Counted from the stretch's first letter, positions 1 to 11,935 are shown. The stretch: 64,000 nucleotides of DNA from Megachile rotundata (GCF_050947335.1 NC_134988.1:9176001-9240000), one strand, 5' to 3'. Program-made: numbers and translations. Notes: generated by a model not told the origin, from the sequence alone.

Positions 1-297
1 ATAATATTTAAATCATATTAAAAAAAAAATCAGAAAAAATATGTAATAACTAACTTGAATAAGGGATTTAATCTATTTATAATTTCCATTTCATATGTTA
101 ATTATATAAAACATGATCTTTATTTTTAATATTTCTTTATAAATAAAAGTTGCTAAAATAATTAGTGTTCATATTTATACTTTAGCAACATTATTTTGTG
201 CACAATATGAGATCAACGACTATCGTAATTGATTAGGTTTGGATTATCTCAAATTTTGCAACATACATATGTTGCTTTATAAATCATGTACTTATAG
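1..297 (+). other. ATP6AP2 intron, 3' part
   Basis: AT-rich sequence with no usable coding frame. It ends in a splice acceptor (CTTATAG) directly before the first recognised exon of the ATP6AP2 homologue. The gene must continue upstream of the window. Confidence 0.6.
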
Positions 298-1890
298 CAA
301 GATGAACATCAAGGTGACAATACAAAGTTAACAAATGAAGAGGATAAAGATACAAACATTGATAAGCCTGAACATTTTGATACAAACGGTGATACAAACG
401 TTAGTAATCATAATGATAATGGAGACATTAACAATAATACGAATTTGACTAACGGGGAGAATATAGTAAAGTCTAACAGACAAAGTATAGGACAGGTACC
501 ATGAATACTTAAAATTTTACGTATTTTTAAAAATCTTAATGTATTCTATTATGTTGAAATAAGGTTGTGCTAATTGCAAGAATAATGAATATATCTTCAT
601 TTATTTTAGCAGTATATTTTAATTTAGGAGACTATTTCTTTAGCTGATTGTTATGACTTATCATATTCTATCATTTTGGTGTCTTGATTGTCTTGCATTT
701 CATAAACAATTACAGTTTACTTCTTCAGGTCCGCAATCAATAATCAAAACACCAATTCAAATCATCACAAAAGCTTCAAATATTTTTTTAGCATAAAATT
801 GTTATGTATTTTTGTTATCGGTAATTAGTAGAACACGTGTAAAATTGTAAGTAAATCTCTATTAAATTGTGCATGAATTTAGTAAGTAATTTAAATTAAA
901 ACAATACTACAAATTGAACTATACATTTTTTACGCTATATGACATTGAAAGTCCTTTATTATTTTGCAATTTAAGGCTTTACATTACAAATGTAAGCAAT
1001 TAACATTAGTATGCTTAAATATTATGTGGTTCTGTACACAACAATGCATGTTTACACATGACCATCCATTTATACAACATATATTGTAAACTGTAAATAG
1101 CTGTTGCAATAGTTAGCTAGTAATTTCAGAAGTAGTAAAAATACAGTTTTAGATTGCAAAATATGAGAGTTTTTAGATTTGCTATGATACAAGCAGTCTT
1201 GAGTTATTAATTTAGCATGTTTTATTTCTATATTATATAAATGCTTTCAATGTGCTTACATAACAACAGTGCTTGTTATTAACATATATTTATAATTAAT
1301 GCTACAATATCATGTAGCACTTGATAAAATGCATGATAATTTATTACAGGAAATATGTAATACAGAAAATCTAGTTTAAAGAAAAAAGAATATAATTTGA
1401 GCTAATTATGTCAGTCTTATGGTACAAAATGCGGAACATATACAAATTTTGTAGCATTATCTCATGTCATGTTTATAAGGCTTTATAACTTTTTCTTTTC
1501 TTAAATAAATAAGCTTCCTCATTGTAGGTATTAAAATGTTTAGAATTCAATAAATTCAAGAATGAACGTTATTGTAGTTGAATACTGCAAACGATTATGA
1601 TGGTGTAAAACATCAAGTTTTTTGTTTTAGGAAATCAAAAACTTGGCAAAAGAATATTCCACGGATTATCCTGCCATCTTTAACATTATTTTATGGTTTG
1701 GAGTTGTTTTTGTTTTCTCGCTGCTTGCTATTTGCAGTATGTAATCATTTCTTTACTTTCATTTCCTAAAATTTTATACTTTCTCTAATTTTTATTTATT
1801 ACAAATACAGTTGCCATTGCTCAGATGGATCCTGGACGTGATTCCATAATATATAGGATGACTTCCAATCGTATGAAGAAAGACAATTAA
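298..1890 (+). CDS. ATP6AP2: V-ATPase accessory protein 2 / (pro)renin receptor, C-terminal exons
   Basis: Three exons can be joined in phase: 298-495 (66 codons, phase 0-0), 1631-1736 (35 codons plus one base, donor GTATGT) and 1811-1890 (ends in TAA). The first exon encodes an Asp/Asn/Glu-rich juxtamembrane linker of low complexity. The second encodes the end of the luminal part and the membrane helix FNIILWFGVVFVFSLLAIC. The third encodes the cytoplasmic tail QMDPGRDSIIYRMTSNRMKK plus DN. The MDPG-DSIIYRMT block is the hallmark of ATP6AP2 and close to the human tail. In the known family this type I membrane protein helps assemble the proton-pumping V-ATPase in the ER and endolysosomes, is processed by furin, and supports Wnt and planar-polarity signalling. 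The last four residues, KKDN, fit a dilysine ER-retrieval signal. The ectodomain exons lie outside the window. The linker exon is assigned by phase and position, not by similarity. Confidence 0.88.
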
Positions 1891-2202
1891 ATGTAAATAT
1901 AAATTTAAATTAAAAGAATCATTCTGTATATCTATTGTACTTAAATCATTAACCTTGCTTAATAAGCATGTATCATTTCAGTACATGAAATATTGAAAAA
2001 ATGAAAGGAAATCTTTTTCCTACATATTATAACAACTATTGTAGTGTATTTATGTGCACAATAGTTGTAACATGTGTGATATAAACAGTCAGTCATTTCG
2101 TTCTCATCTGTTATATACTATAGAGAAATATTAAACAGCAGAATTTTATTACATGTAATATTTATATTAGATTAAATCTGTTGTAAATTAGCCATAAGTA
2201 AT

Positions 2203-2248
2203 AATAAAATATACTTGAATGTTAAGTAATTCAAAATAAAGTAATAAA
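2203..2248 (+). terminator. Cluster of poly(A) signals after ATP6AP2
   Basis: Three AATAAA hexamers at about 2203, 2235 and 2243 lie 0.3 kb after the ATP6AP2 stop codon. They are the likely cleavage/polyadenylation region, giving a 3' UTR of roughly 0.35 kb. Such hexamers are frequent in AT-rich DNA, so the assignment rests on position. Confidence 0.4.
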
Positions 2249-3013
2249 AATCAAAGTATTATTAATTTATAAATAACTAATAATAATTAGTTTTGTTATA
2301 GGTCATTTTGAACATCCAGCATTGTTAATTGTGATTCACCAATTATATTACTTGGTGTAATATATTCTCAAAAGGGCTCGTAATTCGTACAATGGATAAG
2401 CACCCTTTGATCAAAATGGGATCATATAGGTAATCTTTTCAGAGATATGGGAATCCCATTGGTTATAATTATTTTCTGTTAGTAAGAAACTGAAATAGTC
2501 ATTTATTGTTTAAAAAAATCATAAAAGTTACCTAAATAGATTAATTTTATGAAAGAGAAGTATTGTATTTTATAACAGTATTATGCTTTAAATTGTTTTT
2601 TAATATTATACTTTTCGCAACACTTTGACGGGAAAGGGTTAAAATAAAAGGGTCAATTTTGTTACTGAAAAAATTAAAGATCTTCAACTATGAAATTCTG
2701 GATTTGTAACATATTTTTCTTGCCAGATACCAATTATTTGAAACCTTGTGCGTGAACTTGTGCTATTGTGTGTGTTAGTGAATGGAAATAGAAAGAGATC
2801 GCTGCATAGAGGTCTTTTGTATCCCTCTTTTATTACGCATGTGCATTTGCTAGTTGACTAATGTTGCGCGCGATATTTCGAAAACTTCTATAAAAAAATA
2901 TAAAAGTCATAATTTCCGATAGTTGCGTTTATTTAATAAATATAAATTATATAATTAAAGAATTTTATAATACTACAATAGAAATCTCAGATTATGGGTG
3001 AGAAGAAATTAAC
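2249..3013. other. Intergenic, no gene seen
   Basis: AT-rich and non-repetitive. A short stretch at about 2375-2440 resembles the 5' half of a tRNA but lacks a B box. A TTAACCCTTT-like motif at 2630-2640 (minus strand) has no partner. Nothing else can be supported. Confidence 0.4.
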
Positions 3014-3081
3014 ATGAGAAATGGAATCTTAACCCTGATAATTGATGTCATAGCTGTTCTGAACAACGTGATACCGCTCTT
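3014..3081 (+). CDS. Candidate short first coding exon with strong donor
   Basis: ATG at 3014 opens 22 codons of hydrophobic peptide (starts MRNGILTLIIDVIAVL) that run into a consensus donor, CTT|GTAAGTA, at 3082. An in-frame TGA lies just upstream. If real, it would be a signal-anchor-like N terminus joined to an unidentified exon. Joining it to the acceptor TTTTTCAG at 4198 keeps the frame open for only 18 more codons. A chance ORF next to a cryptic donor is equally possible. Confidence 0.2.
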
Positions 3082-3999
3082 GTAAGTACGTAGAATTATA
3101 ATTAATTTATTTGTTTTAATAAGAAATTATACTCACATGCATTATTTTTTATTAATTATGTTGTAAATGATACATAGATATCATAAATAAGGTAAGTAGA
3201 AATAATATAGAAATACTCTAACTTATAAATGTAATATACATTTTTTGAATTTTCAAAATAATGTGATTCATCATATTTTAAATATGTACAGTAGTTTTAA
3301 GAAAATATTTTTGTAAAATAATATAAGTAGTATTTAAAATTTGATAAAAAAATCTTTCTGGAAAGCCAAGAAAGGTTAAGTGATAACGCGGGAAAAAGGT
3401 TAGGATAATTAACTATTAAGTAATTACGCAATTGATTATTAGTTAATATATTTAATCTTTTTTTCTTGTTTCGGAAAACAAAAGTTTTTTTATTGAAATG
3501 GTAGAATATTTGTTTTGTTACTACTATTTCTGTTATATGGTGAAATGCAAGCTAACCTATGACTTGTACCGGTTTATTCGTCAAACAAATAAATACAGAT
3601 TACCACGTACAAGTCAATATTTAAAATAATTTTGCTTGAAGCTTTATGGCTCTAATCTTATCATATTAATACACAAGTAGACTTATAGTTTATACTACTC
3701 GTTACAATAAATAGACATACGTATGTATATAGATTGTATATACGTAAGCCAATATATTTAAAGACTTGGCTCTTTTTATGATGCTATTATAATATTAATA
3801 CTGATTTGAAATACATTGAAAAAGCTGTATATTTTATTAAATAAGCTACACACAGAAATAAGAATGGAAAGTTAGTATAAGTAAATAAAACTTACCTGTA
3901 TTGTTGCATTTATTTGGTAACTTTAACAGAAATTAAAAATTAAAAATTTAGAGTTATGGTAAAGGCAGACAATTAAAACTAGGCATGAGTTTATTTTGT

Positions 4000-4420
4000 T
4001 TCCTCTATCAATGGCCCCTCTCAAGGATGGGATTTGTCCCTATATTCCTAGGTCCATGAATAAGCGTGACCTACGCATTGCGCATCAAAACGCGCGCACC
4101 ATTTAATGCGTTAACACGCATGCGTGAACAGATAAGGACGCGAGGGGCCATATGCAGCGTTCTTTTTTCATTGCTGTATCGCTTTTTCAGTTCGCGCATT
4201 CTATCCTCATATCTCTATGGGTCTGCTGTGGACTGTTTGCGTTGAAGGTTTAATCCCCACCTCCGTCGGCATCCCACTCTCCCGCCAAAACCTACCCAGG
4301 TATTCTGATCCCACCACTAGACTACAACACCTGTCACTACTACAGGAAACGACTAGTGTTTTCTGTCAGCTTGCGTTTAATCCACTTTGACTTATATACG
4401 ACAGTGTTGATTTCGACAAT
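4000..4420 (+). promoter_or_regulatory. CpG-rich candidate promoter with NRF1/ewg-type palindrome
   Basis: GC and CpG content rise sharply compared with both sides. The block holds CACGCATGCGTG at about 4116-4127, a perfect 12-base palindrome resembling the NRF1/erect-wing site, and a TTGCGCATCA half-site 40 bases upstream. A good acceptor (CGCTTTTTCAG) ends at 4198. The position, about 2 kb after ATP6AP2, suits the start of the next gene or of a bidirectional unit. Confidence 0.35.
4152..4253 (+). CDS. Small ORF with signal-peptide-like start (33 aa)
   Basis: ATG to TAA inside the CpG-rich block. The peptide begins MQRSFFIAVSLFQFAHSILI and is strongly hydrophobic, but no mature region follows. 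It overlaps a 57-codon ORF in another frame (ATG 4217 to TGA 4390). Either could be an upstream ORF of a 5' UTR. No known protein is recognised. Confidence 0.15.
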   Translation: MQRSFFIAVSLFQFAHSILISLWVCCGLFALKV

Positions 4421-6330
4421 TCTTCTCACATGCATCGCGTTTGATAGCATCAGGTTGAGATAGTTATCTGTCATAGAGTGTGTAAATTATCCGACGATCA
4501 TTCGCACTCGGATATTGGTAAAATTCGTGGAAACACTCGATGATGGAATGAAAAACGCACTGAAAAATTGTTTCTTTATCGTTTTATTTACTTGGATGAA
4601 GATAGTAACTCGTGGATAAGTTTATGCAGTTGCTTATGGGTTAACGAGTTGGTGATTTGAGTTGATGTTGACGTTTTCGGGAACTGATATTCTTTCAAGA
4701 AAGTTGGGCGTGAAGTAATTTATCACGTAACTGTTACGGCGTTAATAAACAGCATTATTCCGTAAATGAATCTGTTGACTTTACGTTCGAATCCTTACGG
4801 ATGCATAAAATAGTGTACTTAACAGAGTAATTAAAATCGTACAAACCGATTCGACTTTCAAGAATTTCACCATTCGCATTATCTGAATAATTTACAATTT
4901 ACGTCGCGAAAATTAAAATGCATATGAGATAAAATTAAGGTCAAAGTTAAACGTTGCTAATGCGGTGTTTTATCATTTGAACAGTAGTTACGAATTCGTT
5001 GCATAAGAGAATTTGTATATCTTAACATCGGTGAAACTCGAATGATTCAATTATGTTAATACAATGTGAGTCGAGGTTATTGATCACAAAAAATATAACA
5101 TATTTGCATAACTGTTTTATTCTCTTTTTACTCGCATGTTTGTTTTCTCTACAGTCGTGTTTCGTCCGCAGTTAGAGGGACCCAACTTCCGGTTGCCAAT
5201 TTTAATGTCGTATTCTTTTACCGATCAACCATAAGTTAAATCGTTTGTACGTGATTTTAAAAGTTATGTGGATGTTTTTAACGGAAGTGCTGTAGTGTTG
5301 CAGTAACGTCAAAGTATTAAAATTTTCATTTAAATTTGTTAAATTTAAATTTGACTGTCATAAACATATTTAATAATTATTAAATAAATAATTTATATTT
5401 GTACTGGTCTGTAATTGTTTTCAAAGAATTATTTTGTTTTGAATTTTTTTGTTTAATCTTGTAAAAAATAAAAAAAAAAATTTTGGAATGAAGGAGGGAT
5501 TTGATCTCTACTTATCGGAGTAGAAAGTAAGAACGTTGCTCCGATGGTAAAACTACTGTTGAAATTTTGGAATTAACATTGTACAAATTTAAGTCCATAT
5601 TTCCAAATTTGTTACTTTATAATTTTTGAGATTATTTAATTTAACAATTTTTTTGTTATTAAGAGGTTTAAATTTTTAAGGATACAAAGTACCAAGTTTT
5701 CAAAAGTGAGAATTTACAAATTTCCTTTCTCTCAAATTTTCAATTTTATAAATTTACAAATTTTTAAATTTGCAAATTATTAACTTTATAAATTTGTAAA
5801 TGTTTAAATTTCTGTATTTGAGGGTTTTTAGGTTAAAAAATTTCCAACTTCTCTAACTGAGAATTTGTTGAATTGTAAAATTAAAAATTTTCAAATTGCA
5901 AATTTAGATTTTTCAAATTTTCAACCGTTGTTCCATAAATATTGCAATATCGACAATTCTCCGTGCTCTTACAATTCCTAGTGCCATATAGCGAATACTT
6001 TACCTTTGATTTACGTTTAAGCATCAGATATCATTACCATCGTAAATGATCAAATTTTGATTCTATTAATTAATCAAAATACAATTAATATTAATTTGAA
6101 ATCAATTAACATTGATAAAACCATAAAAATCAGTAAATGTACCTAATATTTCCCATCGTTACCTGTGGAGTACCATTAAGTATCCATATCGCTGCAATTA
6201 CTAAATGCAGCAAATAATTTATTCCTAAAATATGCAAAAAAGCTTCAAAAACGAGTAACTCTAGTTAAAAGTGATTATTACTAGTAATTAGCCGAGTTAA
6301 AAGTGATATATTTTCTACAAAGTTCCATTA
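4421..6330. other. Non-coding; degenerate AAATTT-type simple sequence at about 5480-5930
   Basis: No supported gene. From 5480 to 5930 the sequence is an imprecise alternation of AAATTT blocks with short spacers, like a decayed, A/T-only version of the minisatellites found elsewhere in the window. A GTTCGAATCC string at 4784 resembles a tRNA B box but has no A box or acceptor stem. Confidence 0.4.
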
Positions 6331-6660
6331 AAATTGTCGACCCGAGGTTGGACTTTTCCTGCAAGACATTTGTTCTTCGATGCCCCACTCGATAGGATTT
6401 GTTGCCCGCGGCTATATACAGCGACTCGTAATACCATCTCTACGTACAACGAACGTTACTGTCGGCTGACAAACATGATCCTCGAGAAAATCGTGTTCGC
6501 GATTCGAGAAACGACTGTATCGTCGACGACGACGTGGTACCTGTTCTGGACGTCCGTGTCGTCGGGAAGACGAAAAATTGGCACTCGTAACTTCGGTTTT
6601 ACGTAATAAGTGCCTGCCGCGTCTAGACTTCTTCAAGGTTATGGTCCTCTGGAACCGTAA
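6330..6660. promoter_or_regulatory. CpG-rich block, possible promoter or 5' exon
   Basis: A 0.3-kb island of GC-rich, CpG-rich DNA in an AT-rich surround, with runs such as TCGTCGACGACGACG near 6520. Both strands carry open frames (6334-6606 + and 6412-6636 -), as expected from composition. It lies 0.5 kb upstream of the candidate coding start at 7150, so a promoter or untranslated first exon for that gene is the simplest reading. Confidence 0.3.
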
Positions 6661-7149
6661 CCACCATAAACAGTCGATTAAATATATTTTATAATTAAGA
6701 CAAGTTTATTAAAATTCCATTGAAACCTTAGTGAAAGAAACTGTCTACCATTGACCTAAATGCAATTTTCAATTTTCTTTACTAAATAATCTTCTTGGAA
6801 GAAACACGAAAAGGAACATTAAGATGAACCTAAAACAGTGATTTAAAGTAGATACAACTGTTAATTCAAGACTAAATAAATAAGTGTAAAAAATAAAAGT
6901 AAATGTAAGTAATATAATAATTCTTTAAAAGAATAATCAGTTGATAAAGGACCCAGTGAATTCAGTATGTGCAATCTGTTCTCCGAGAAACAGTTCTACA
7001 GATACGACAAGAGTTTCGTATTTCTGATAAAAATCGAGTAAGAGTGATGGACTTGATTTATTTTAACGACTAAGAGAAACACTTATACGAGAAAAAAATA
7101 AAACTCTGATTGTTAAGAGTGTAGGTCACATTGTGATCGAAGTGCAACG

Positions 7150-7228
7150 ATGAGTGTGAGAATTGTTGTTAGTGTGACAGAGATCGCAGACATGAACCCA
7201 AAGGATCGTTACGTAGTCGAAGAGATAG
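7150..7228 (+). CDS. Candidate first coding exon of an unidentified gene
   Basis: ATG at 7150 opens 26 codons plus one base and ends at a near-perfect donor, ATAG|GTAAGT. An in-frame TAA lies 36 bases upstream, so the ATG is the first possible start. The peptide begins MSVRIVVSVTEIADMNPKD and ends RYVVEEI, a mixed-charge, protein-like composition unlike the low-complexity ORFs nearby. It splices in phase to 9030. The protein family is not recognised; the splice structure is the evidence. Confidence 0.45.
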
Positions 7229-7479
7229 GTAAGTCCTCGGAGTAAATGATCGTTTTCATGAGCCATTTGTTTCATGGAGGAGGAAATGAGCTATTGACTT
7301 ATATTAGCTCATTAAGTGAGCGATGAACAGGATGGAAGATTGTTTCAGTTTTCTGTGAAACGAAAATCGTTTATTTTTAATTTAATGGTTATTATATTTT
7401 TGCTGGTTTGACGGTGGTTTATGAGGCGGGACTGTTGGACGTGTAATTTTAGATGGTTTTTAGGGATTTGGAGATTGTG

Positions 7480-8290
7480 GTGGTGGTAATTTATGAGACG
7501 GGAGATTTGGAGGATTAGATAAGTGGATGTTTGGGAATTTGGGGATTTGGGGAAGTAGATACGTGGTTATTTGACGATTTGGTGATGTAGAAATTTGGAA
7601 TTTGAGAACTTGGGAATGAACAGATTTGGAATTTGAGAGTTTGGGGGCTTAGAAATTTGGAGTTTGAGAATTTGGTAATGAGGAGATTTGGAATTTTAGA
7701 GTTTGGGAACTTAGAAATTTGGAATTTGAGAATTTGGGAATTAGGAGATTTGGAATTTGAGAAGTTGGGAATTAGGAAATTTGGAATTGAGGAGATTTGG
7801 AATTTGAGAAATTTGGAATTAGACAATTTAGGAATGAGGAGATTTGGAATTGAGGAGATCTGGAATTTGAGAAATTGGGAATAGGGAGATTTGGAATTTG
7901 AGAATTTGGAATTGAGGAGATTTGGAATTTGAGAAATTTGGAATGAAAGAATTTGGGAATGAGGAGATTTGGAATTTGAGAATTTGGAATTGAGGAGATC
8001 TTGAATTTGAGAAATTGGGAATAAGGAGATTTGGAATTTGAGAAATTGGGAATAAGGAGATTTGGAATTTGAGAAGTTGGGAATAAGGAGATTTGGAATT
8101 TGAGAAATTTGAAATTGGAGAATTTGGGAATGAGGAGATTTGGAATTTGAGAATTTGGAATTGAGGAGATCTGGAATTTCAGAAATTGGGAATAGGGAGA
8201 CTTGGAATTTGAGAATTTGGAATTGAGGAGATTTGGAATTAGAGAATTTGGGGATGAGTACATTTGGAACTTACGACTTTGAACTTTTGG
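7480..8290. repeat. Minisatellite, 8/16/31-bp units (G-rich on +)
   Basis: Head-to-tail variants of GGAATTTGAGAATTTGG and GAGGAGATTTGGAATTTG, with a local period near 31 bp (about two 16-bp units). The units lack stop codons on one strand, which creates open frames such as 7772-8263 (-) and 7515-7826 (-) rich in the repeated residues FQISSIPN. It would lie inside the intron between 7228 and 9030. It belongs to the same family as seven other arrays in this window. Confidence 0.9.
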
Positions 8291-9019
8291 AAGTTTGGAA
8301 ACCTTAAAATATAAGAATCTAGAGATTTTTAATTTTGAAAACTCAAAAACCTAACTATATTCAAATCTGTGTATTTGCTAAATTAGGAATGTGAGAATTT
8401 AGAAATTTCAAGTGTCGGAAAATAAAGAACATTGGAATTTATGAATTTTCCAAAATTAATAATTTCAAAATAAGTAAACTTGAGCAATTCCAAACTTCGA
8501 AAGCTTGAAACTCAAAAACTTCCAAATTTCAAATTTCCACTTTGACATATTGACCCTTGACCAGATGTACCTCTGCATCCACTCATCATCACCCAAAAAC
8601 ACAACTAAAATCAAATATGCTTCTAATTACATATCCCTCTACCTTGAAATCACATTCTGGTTCGCCATATTACAAAATATCATGAAACCTAGTAGCTTCA
8701 ATTTTATTAATAACTGCTTTTATTTTCTGACATATGCCATGACATAGCATTTTATGTCATAATAATCTAAAGTTATAGTACCGTTAGAATGTATTTTCTG
8801 GCGGCACTAAATACCACTTTGGTCATCAAATGTGGTCACTAGACATCACGTCGTTAAAGTACAGGACTTCGGTGCTACAGATATAATGTCACGATATTTA
8901 TAATCGAAGTTATTGATTTTTGAAATGGAACCCATTATTATTTACATATTAGTTAATTTTTTATTAACTAATTTTTTTAATTTGTTTGTGAATGTGAGAC
9001 TTTGTGAATGTGAGTGCAG
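8291..9019. other. Intronic AT-rich sequence
   Basis: Decaying continuation of the minisatellite to about 8530, then unique AT-rich DNA. The open frame at 8505-8747 has no splice or composition support. Confidence 0.4.
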
Positions 9020-9029
9020 GTGGATTTAG

Positions 9030-9085
9030 AAGAACTTATGAAGCAGGAAGAACAGAAGGTTACTGTACTTAATCTTGTACAGCAG
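9030..9085 (+). CDS. Candidate second coding exon of the 7150 gene
   Basis: Using the acceptor TTTAG at 9029, the first two bases complete the split codon left at 7228, and 19 codons follow without a stop: EELMKQEEQKVTVLNLVQQ. The donor CAG|GTAACA is weak. An alternative acceptor ten bases upstream (TGCAG) gives phase 0, which does not match exon 1. The peptide is charged and helical. The next exon was not found; it may lie far downstream. Confidence 0.35.
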
Positions 9086-9302
9086 GTAACATGGAAAATT
9101 GCAATATTTTAATAAATGAGGTATTTATGCTAATTGTTCTTAAATGTAAAATAATTCGTTGTAAACAAAAGACAATTATGTTAATGTAAAACAGCAAATA
9201 ACATGGAAAACTGCAGTAGTTCAATAAATGAGGTATTTATACAAAATTGTTCTTATTGTTAGATGTAAAATATTTTGTTGCAAATAAAAGACAATTATAA
9301 AC
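9079..9302. repeat. Tandem duplication, 112-bp unit, two copies
   Basis: The segment starting ACAGCAGGTAACATGG at 9079 recurs at 9191 as ACAGCAAATAACATGG. Both copies run through AATAAATGAGGTATTTAT to AAAAGACAATTAT. The first copy covers the 3' end and donor of the candidate exon at 9030-9085. The second copy lost the GT, which suggests duplication of an exon-intron boundary. Confidence 0.75.
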
Positions 9303-10010
9303 AATTTTAAAGAAGTTTTGTAATAAAGGATATTTAAAAAAAAACATGCAACTTATTTTCTTTCTAAACAACTTTCTCATTACGGAGAACCTTTTATACA
9401 TTTTCCATTTATACAACATATATTTGTATTCCATATTCATACAATTTATGTTTATACATCATATTTACATTACATACATACAAGATTGATATTTATATTT
9501 CAAATTTACATTCATACACACCTTTCAGAAGCTCCTCACAAAAACCTGCTGGTCAGGTAAACAACCTCACATTTCCAAAATGGCCGAAAGTGGACACCAA
9601 AATGTCCTACAAAAAACTTCATAAGATGACGTTCGGTGTTTTTTGGAGTACAAGAATATCGTTTTTTCGAGAGCTGTACAAATACGTAATGAAATTTACA
9701 AGCGTGCGTGCGCAGAAAGGTGTAATTAAGAGGGCTCGTTGGAGCCCACCGTGTGATTATAAACACGGAAAAGAATTATCTTAGCCGTAAGTAGTCTGGA
9801 GGTGTGACTCGCGTCATACGTAGAACTTGACCTTGGCTATATCTTAGAGATCAGTTAATGAGTACACATTGCTACACGTGAGAAGAGAATCAAAATGCAG
9901 CTTGACCATATGCGATGCATTAAAGCGGAGTTTTACAGTGAATTATGCAACGAAATATGAGTTCATTTAGATTCCAGATCGATTCGCTACTTGATATTCT
10001 TCTTTTAATA
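9303..10010. other. Unique sequence, no supported gene
   Basis: AT-rich to 9530. Then comes a GC-richer stretch (9536-9850) with a CCAAAATGGCC motif and open frames on both strands (9536-9766 -, 9590-9784 + from GTG). No family could be recognised and the frames look like mutual shadows. Confidence 0.35.
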
Positions 10011-10011
10011 C

Positions 10012-10280
10012 CGGGTGTCCGTAAGTGTTTAACTAATAGCCAGTTCGACAAAAGTCTATGAATGTTTTCATTACCATTTTCTATACGTCTTTTCACCTTC
10101 GGTTTTTCAAGGTTACCTCGTGTTTTGTAAACGCCACTTAACAAGCACAAAAAAAGATCAAGTTCAGTTGTCTTTGGAACGACCTCGAGACAATGCGACG
10201 AAAATGTTTTCGCACAATCGATATTTCTGTTACTTTACTTGCACTTTTAGCGATTTCTGTTCAAAATGGACACCCACGTT
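10012..10280. mobile_element. Putative non-autonomous element with GGGTGTCC ends
   Basis: It opens with CCGGGTGTCCGTAAG and closes with ATGGACACCCACG, giving short inverted ends GGGTGTCC / GGACACCC. The inside contains CAAGGTTACCTCGTGTTTT, which resembles CAAGGTCACCTCGGGTTTT in the foldback element at 18.5 kb, so the two are probably related. The ends are short and no target-site duplication is clear. Confidence 0.35.
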
Positions 10281-10664
10281 GCTACAAGTATTTTTGGCAT
10301 TTCTTTTGAAACTTCAAGGACACTTGAAATGTCACGTTTCAAAACCGCGACCCCGACTTGACTTTCGAGAAGATAAAAATTTACAGTAATATTTTATACA
10401 AAGACGATAACAGTCTTCTTGCGTTTTTGTCCTATTATCGGCTGTTCAGCGATTATATCAAACGGCACTTATCGTGGGATACTCAGTAATTGATGTATGC
10501 AAGTTGAGCAGTAGTCAATAAAATTGAGGAAAAAATATATGAATATTATCGCGAAAGCTGAGTCATGTTGACACATAAAACCTGTACATTAAAAAACATT
10601 ATATGGTTTGACGTACGTGGTTGTTAGGCATATTGAACTTTACTACACGTGCTACCCTTAGCAT
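10281..10664. other. Unique AT-rich sequence
   Basis: No gene seen. Confidence 0.4.
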
Positions 10665-11400
10665 GTAGGACGTTTTGTAGTACATATTTTATTTATTATA
10701 TAATAATTTATTTACAGGAAATTAATTTTAGGAAGGTAGCTTAGTTCTAGGCACATGGGACATTTTGTAGTAAATATTTTATTTATTATATAACAATTTA
10801 TTTACAGGAAATTAATTTTAGGAAGTTAGCTTTGGACACATGGGACATTTTGTAGTAAATATTTTATTTATTATATAATAATTTATTTGCAAGAAAATAA
10901 TTTTAGGAAGTTAGGTTAGTTCTGGACACATGGGACATTTTGTAGTAAATAATATTTTATTTGTAGTGTAATAATAATTTATTCATACGAAAATAATTTT
11001 AGGAAGTTAGATTAGTTCCAGGCTAATGAGACATTGTATAGTAAATAATATTTTATTTATTATATAATAATTTATTTACACGAAAGTAATTTTAGGAAGT
11101 TAGGTTAGTTCTAGGCACATAAGACATTGTATAGTAAATAATATTTTATTTATAATACAATAATAATTTATTTAAATGAAAATAAGTTTAGAAAACTAGC
11201 TTAGTTCTAGACACATGAGACATTTTGTAGTAAATAATATTTTATTTATTACATAATAATAATTTATTTAGACGAAAATAATTTAAGAAAGTTAGGTTAG
11301 TTCCAGGTACATGAGACATTGTATAGTAAATAATATTTTATTTATAATACAATAATAATTTATTTACGAGAAGACAAATAATTTTAGAAAACTAAGCAGT
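10665..11400. repeat. Tandem repeat, 85-96-bp unit, about 8 copies
   Basis: Each unit carries TTTTGTAGTAAATATTTTA, ATAATTTATTTAC and TTTTAGGAAGTTAGGTTAG in order. Unit starts at about 10671, 10761, 10846, 10936, 11032, 11125, 11221 and 11317 give steps of 85-96 bp. Copies are clearly diverged at their ends and more alike in the middle. Confidence 0.9.
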
Positions 11401-11935
11401 GTTATAGGAAAGAATTTTTAAATGGTTGCTTTTATATAACTACGATATTTTGTTTATTTATAGACGAGAAAATAGCACAGTTTTGTTAGTCGTAAATTTG
11501 GTATTTTAAAGCTGTTTCGCACTGTTCAACTATAAAATATGTGCTGGTGTATTTATACGTATGTATAGGGTGAGTTATGCGGGAATTCAAAATATCTTCG
11601 CTCTTTTCATGCTAGAAGCTAGTGTAATTAGAAAGAAAAATACGTGTAATTTATTTTTGAAGAAGTAAATTGTTTTCTTAAAATACTTATTGTGATATGG
11701 ATTCTTTTCCTCGAAGCTATAATTTGTTACTTCAAGGTCAGTCTTTTTTGTAAGTAGAACGATTTTTAATTATGTAACAGAAAATTAAGAAAAAAGGAAG
11801 ATTAAGTCTGTGTATTGTTTTAACCTTGATTACTATGATCTTCAGAGTTATGTATGATTGAGAGATGATTATTGTTGAAAATAATAGTGAGGTTTAAAAA
11901 TGTTTTGGATCAAAGTTATGGATTAATATTTGAGG
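11401..11935. other. Unique AT-rich sequence
   Basis: No gene or repeat can be supported. Confidence 0.4.

Noticed and set aside
1528..1580. Acceptor-like TTGTAG followed by a short open stretch inside the ATP6AP2 intron
   Set aside because: Including it breaks the phase between 495 and 1631; direct joining of those exons is in phase.
1578..1769. 63-codon + strand ORF
   Set aside because: Overlaps the ATP6AP2 transmembrane exon (1631-1736) in another frame and crosses its splice sites.
2375..2440. tRNA-like 5' half (GGGCTCG..AATGGATAAGC)
   Set aside because: No T-arm/B box, the anticodon stem does not fold, and there is no closing acceptor stem.
2625..2645. TTAACCCTTTCCCGTCAAAG as a piggyBac-like terminus
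   Set aside because: No matching inverted end or TTAA partner within several kb.
4780..4800. GTTCGAATCC resembling a tRNA B box
   Set aside because: No A box at the right distance and no acceptor stem.
6334..6636. ORFs on both strands in the CpG-rich block
   Set aside because: Overlapping frames on opposite strands with low-complexity Arg/Ser/Thr content; better explained by base composition.
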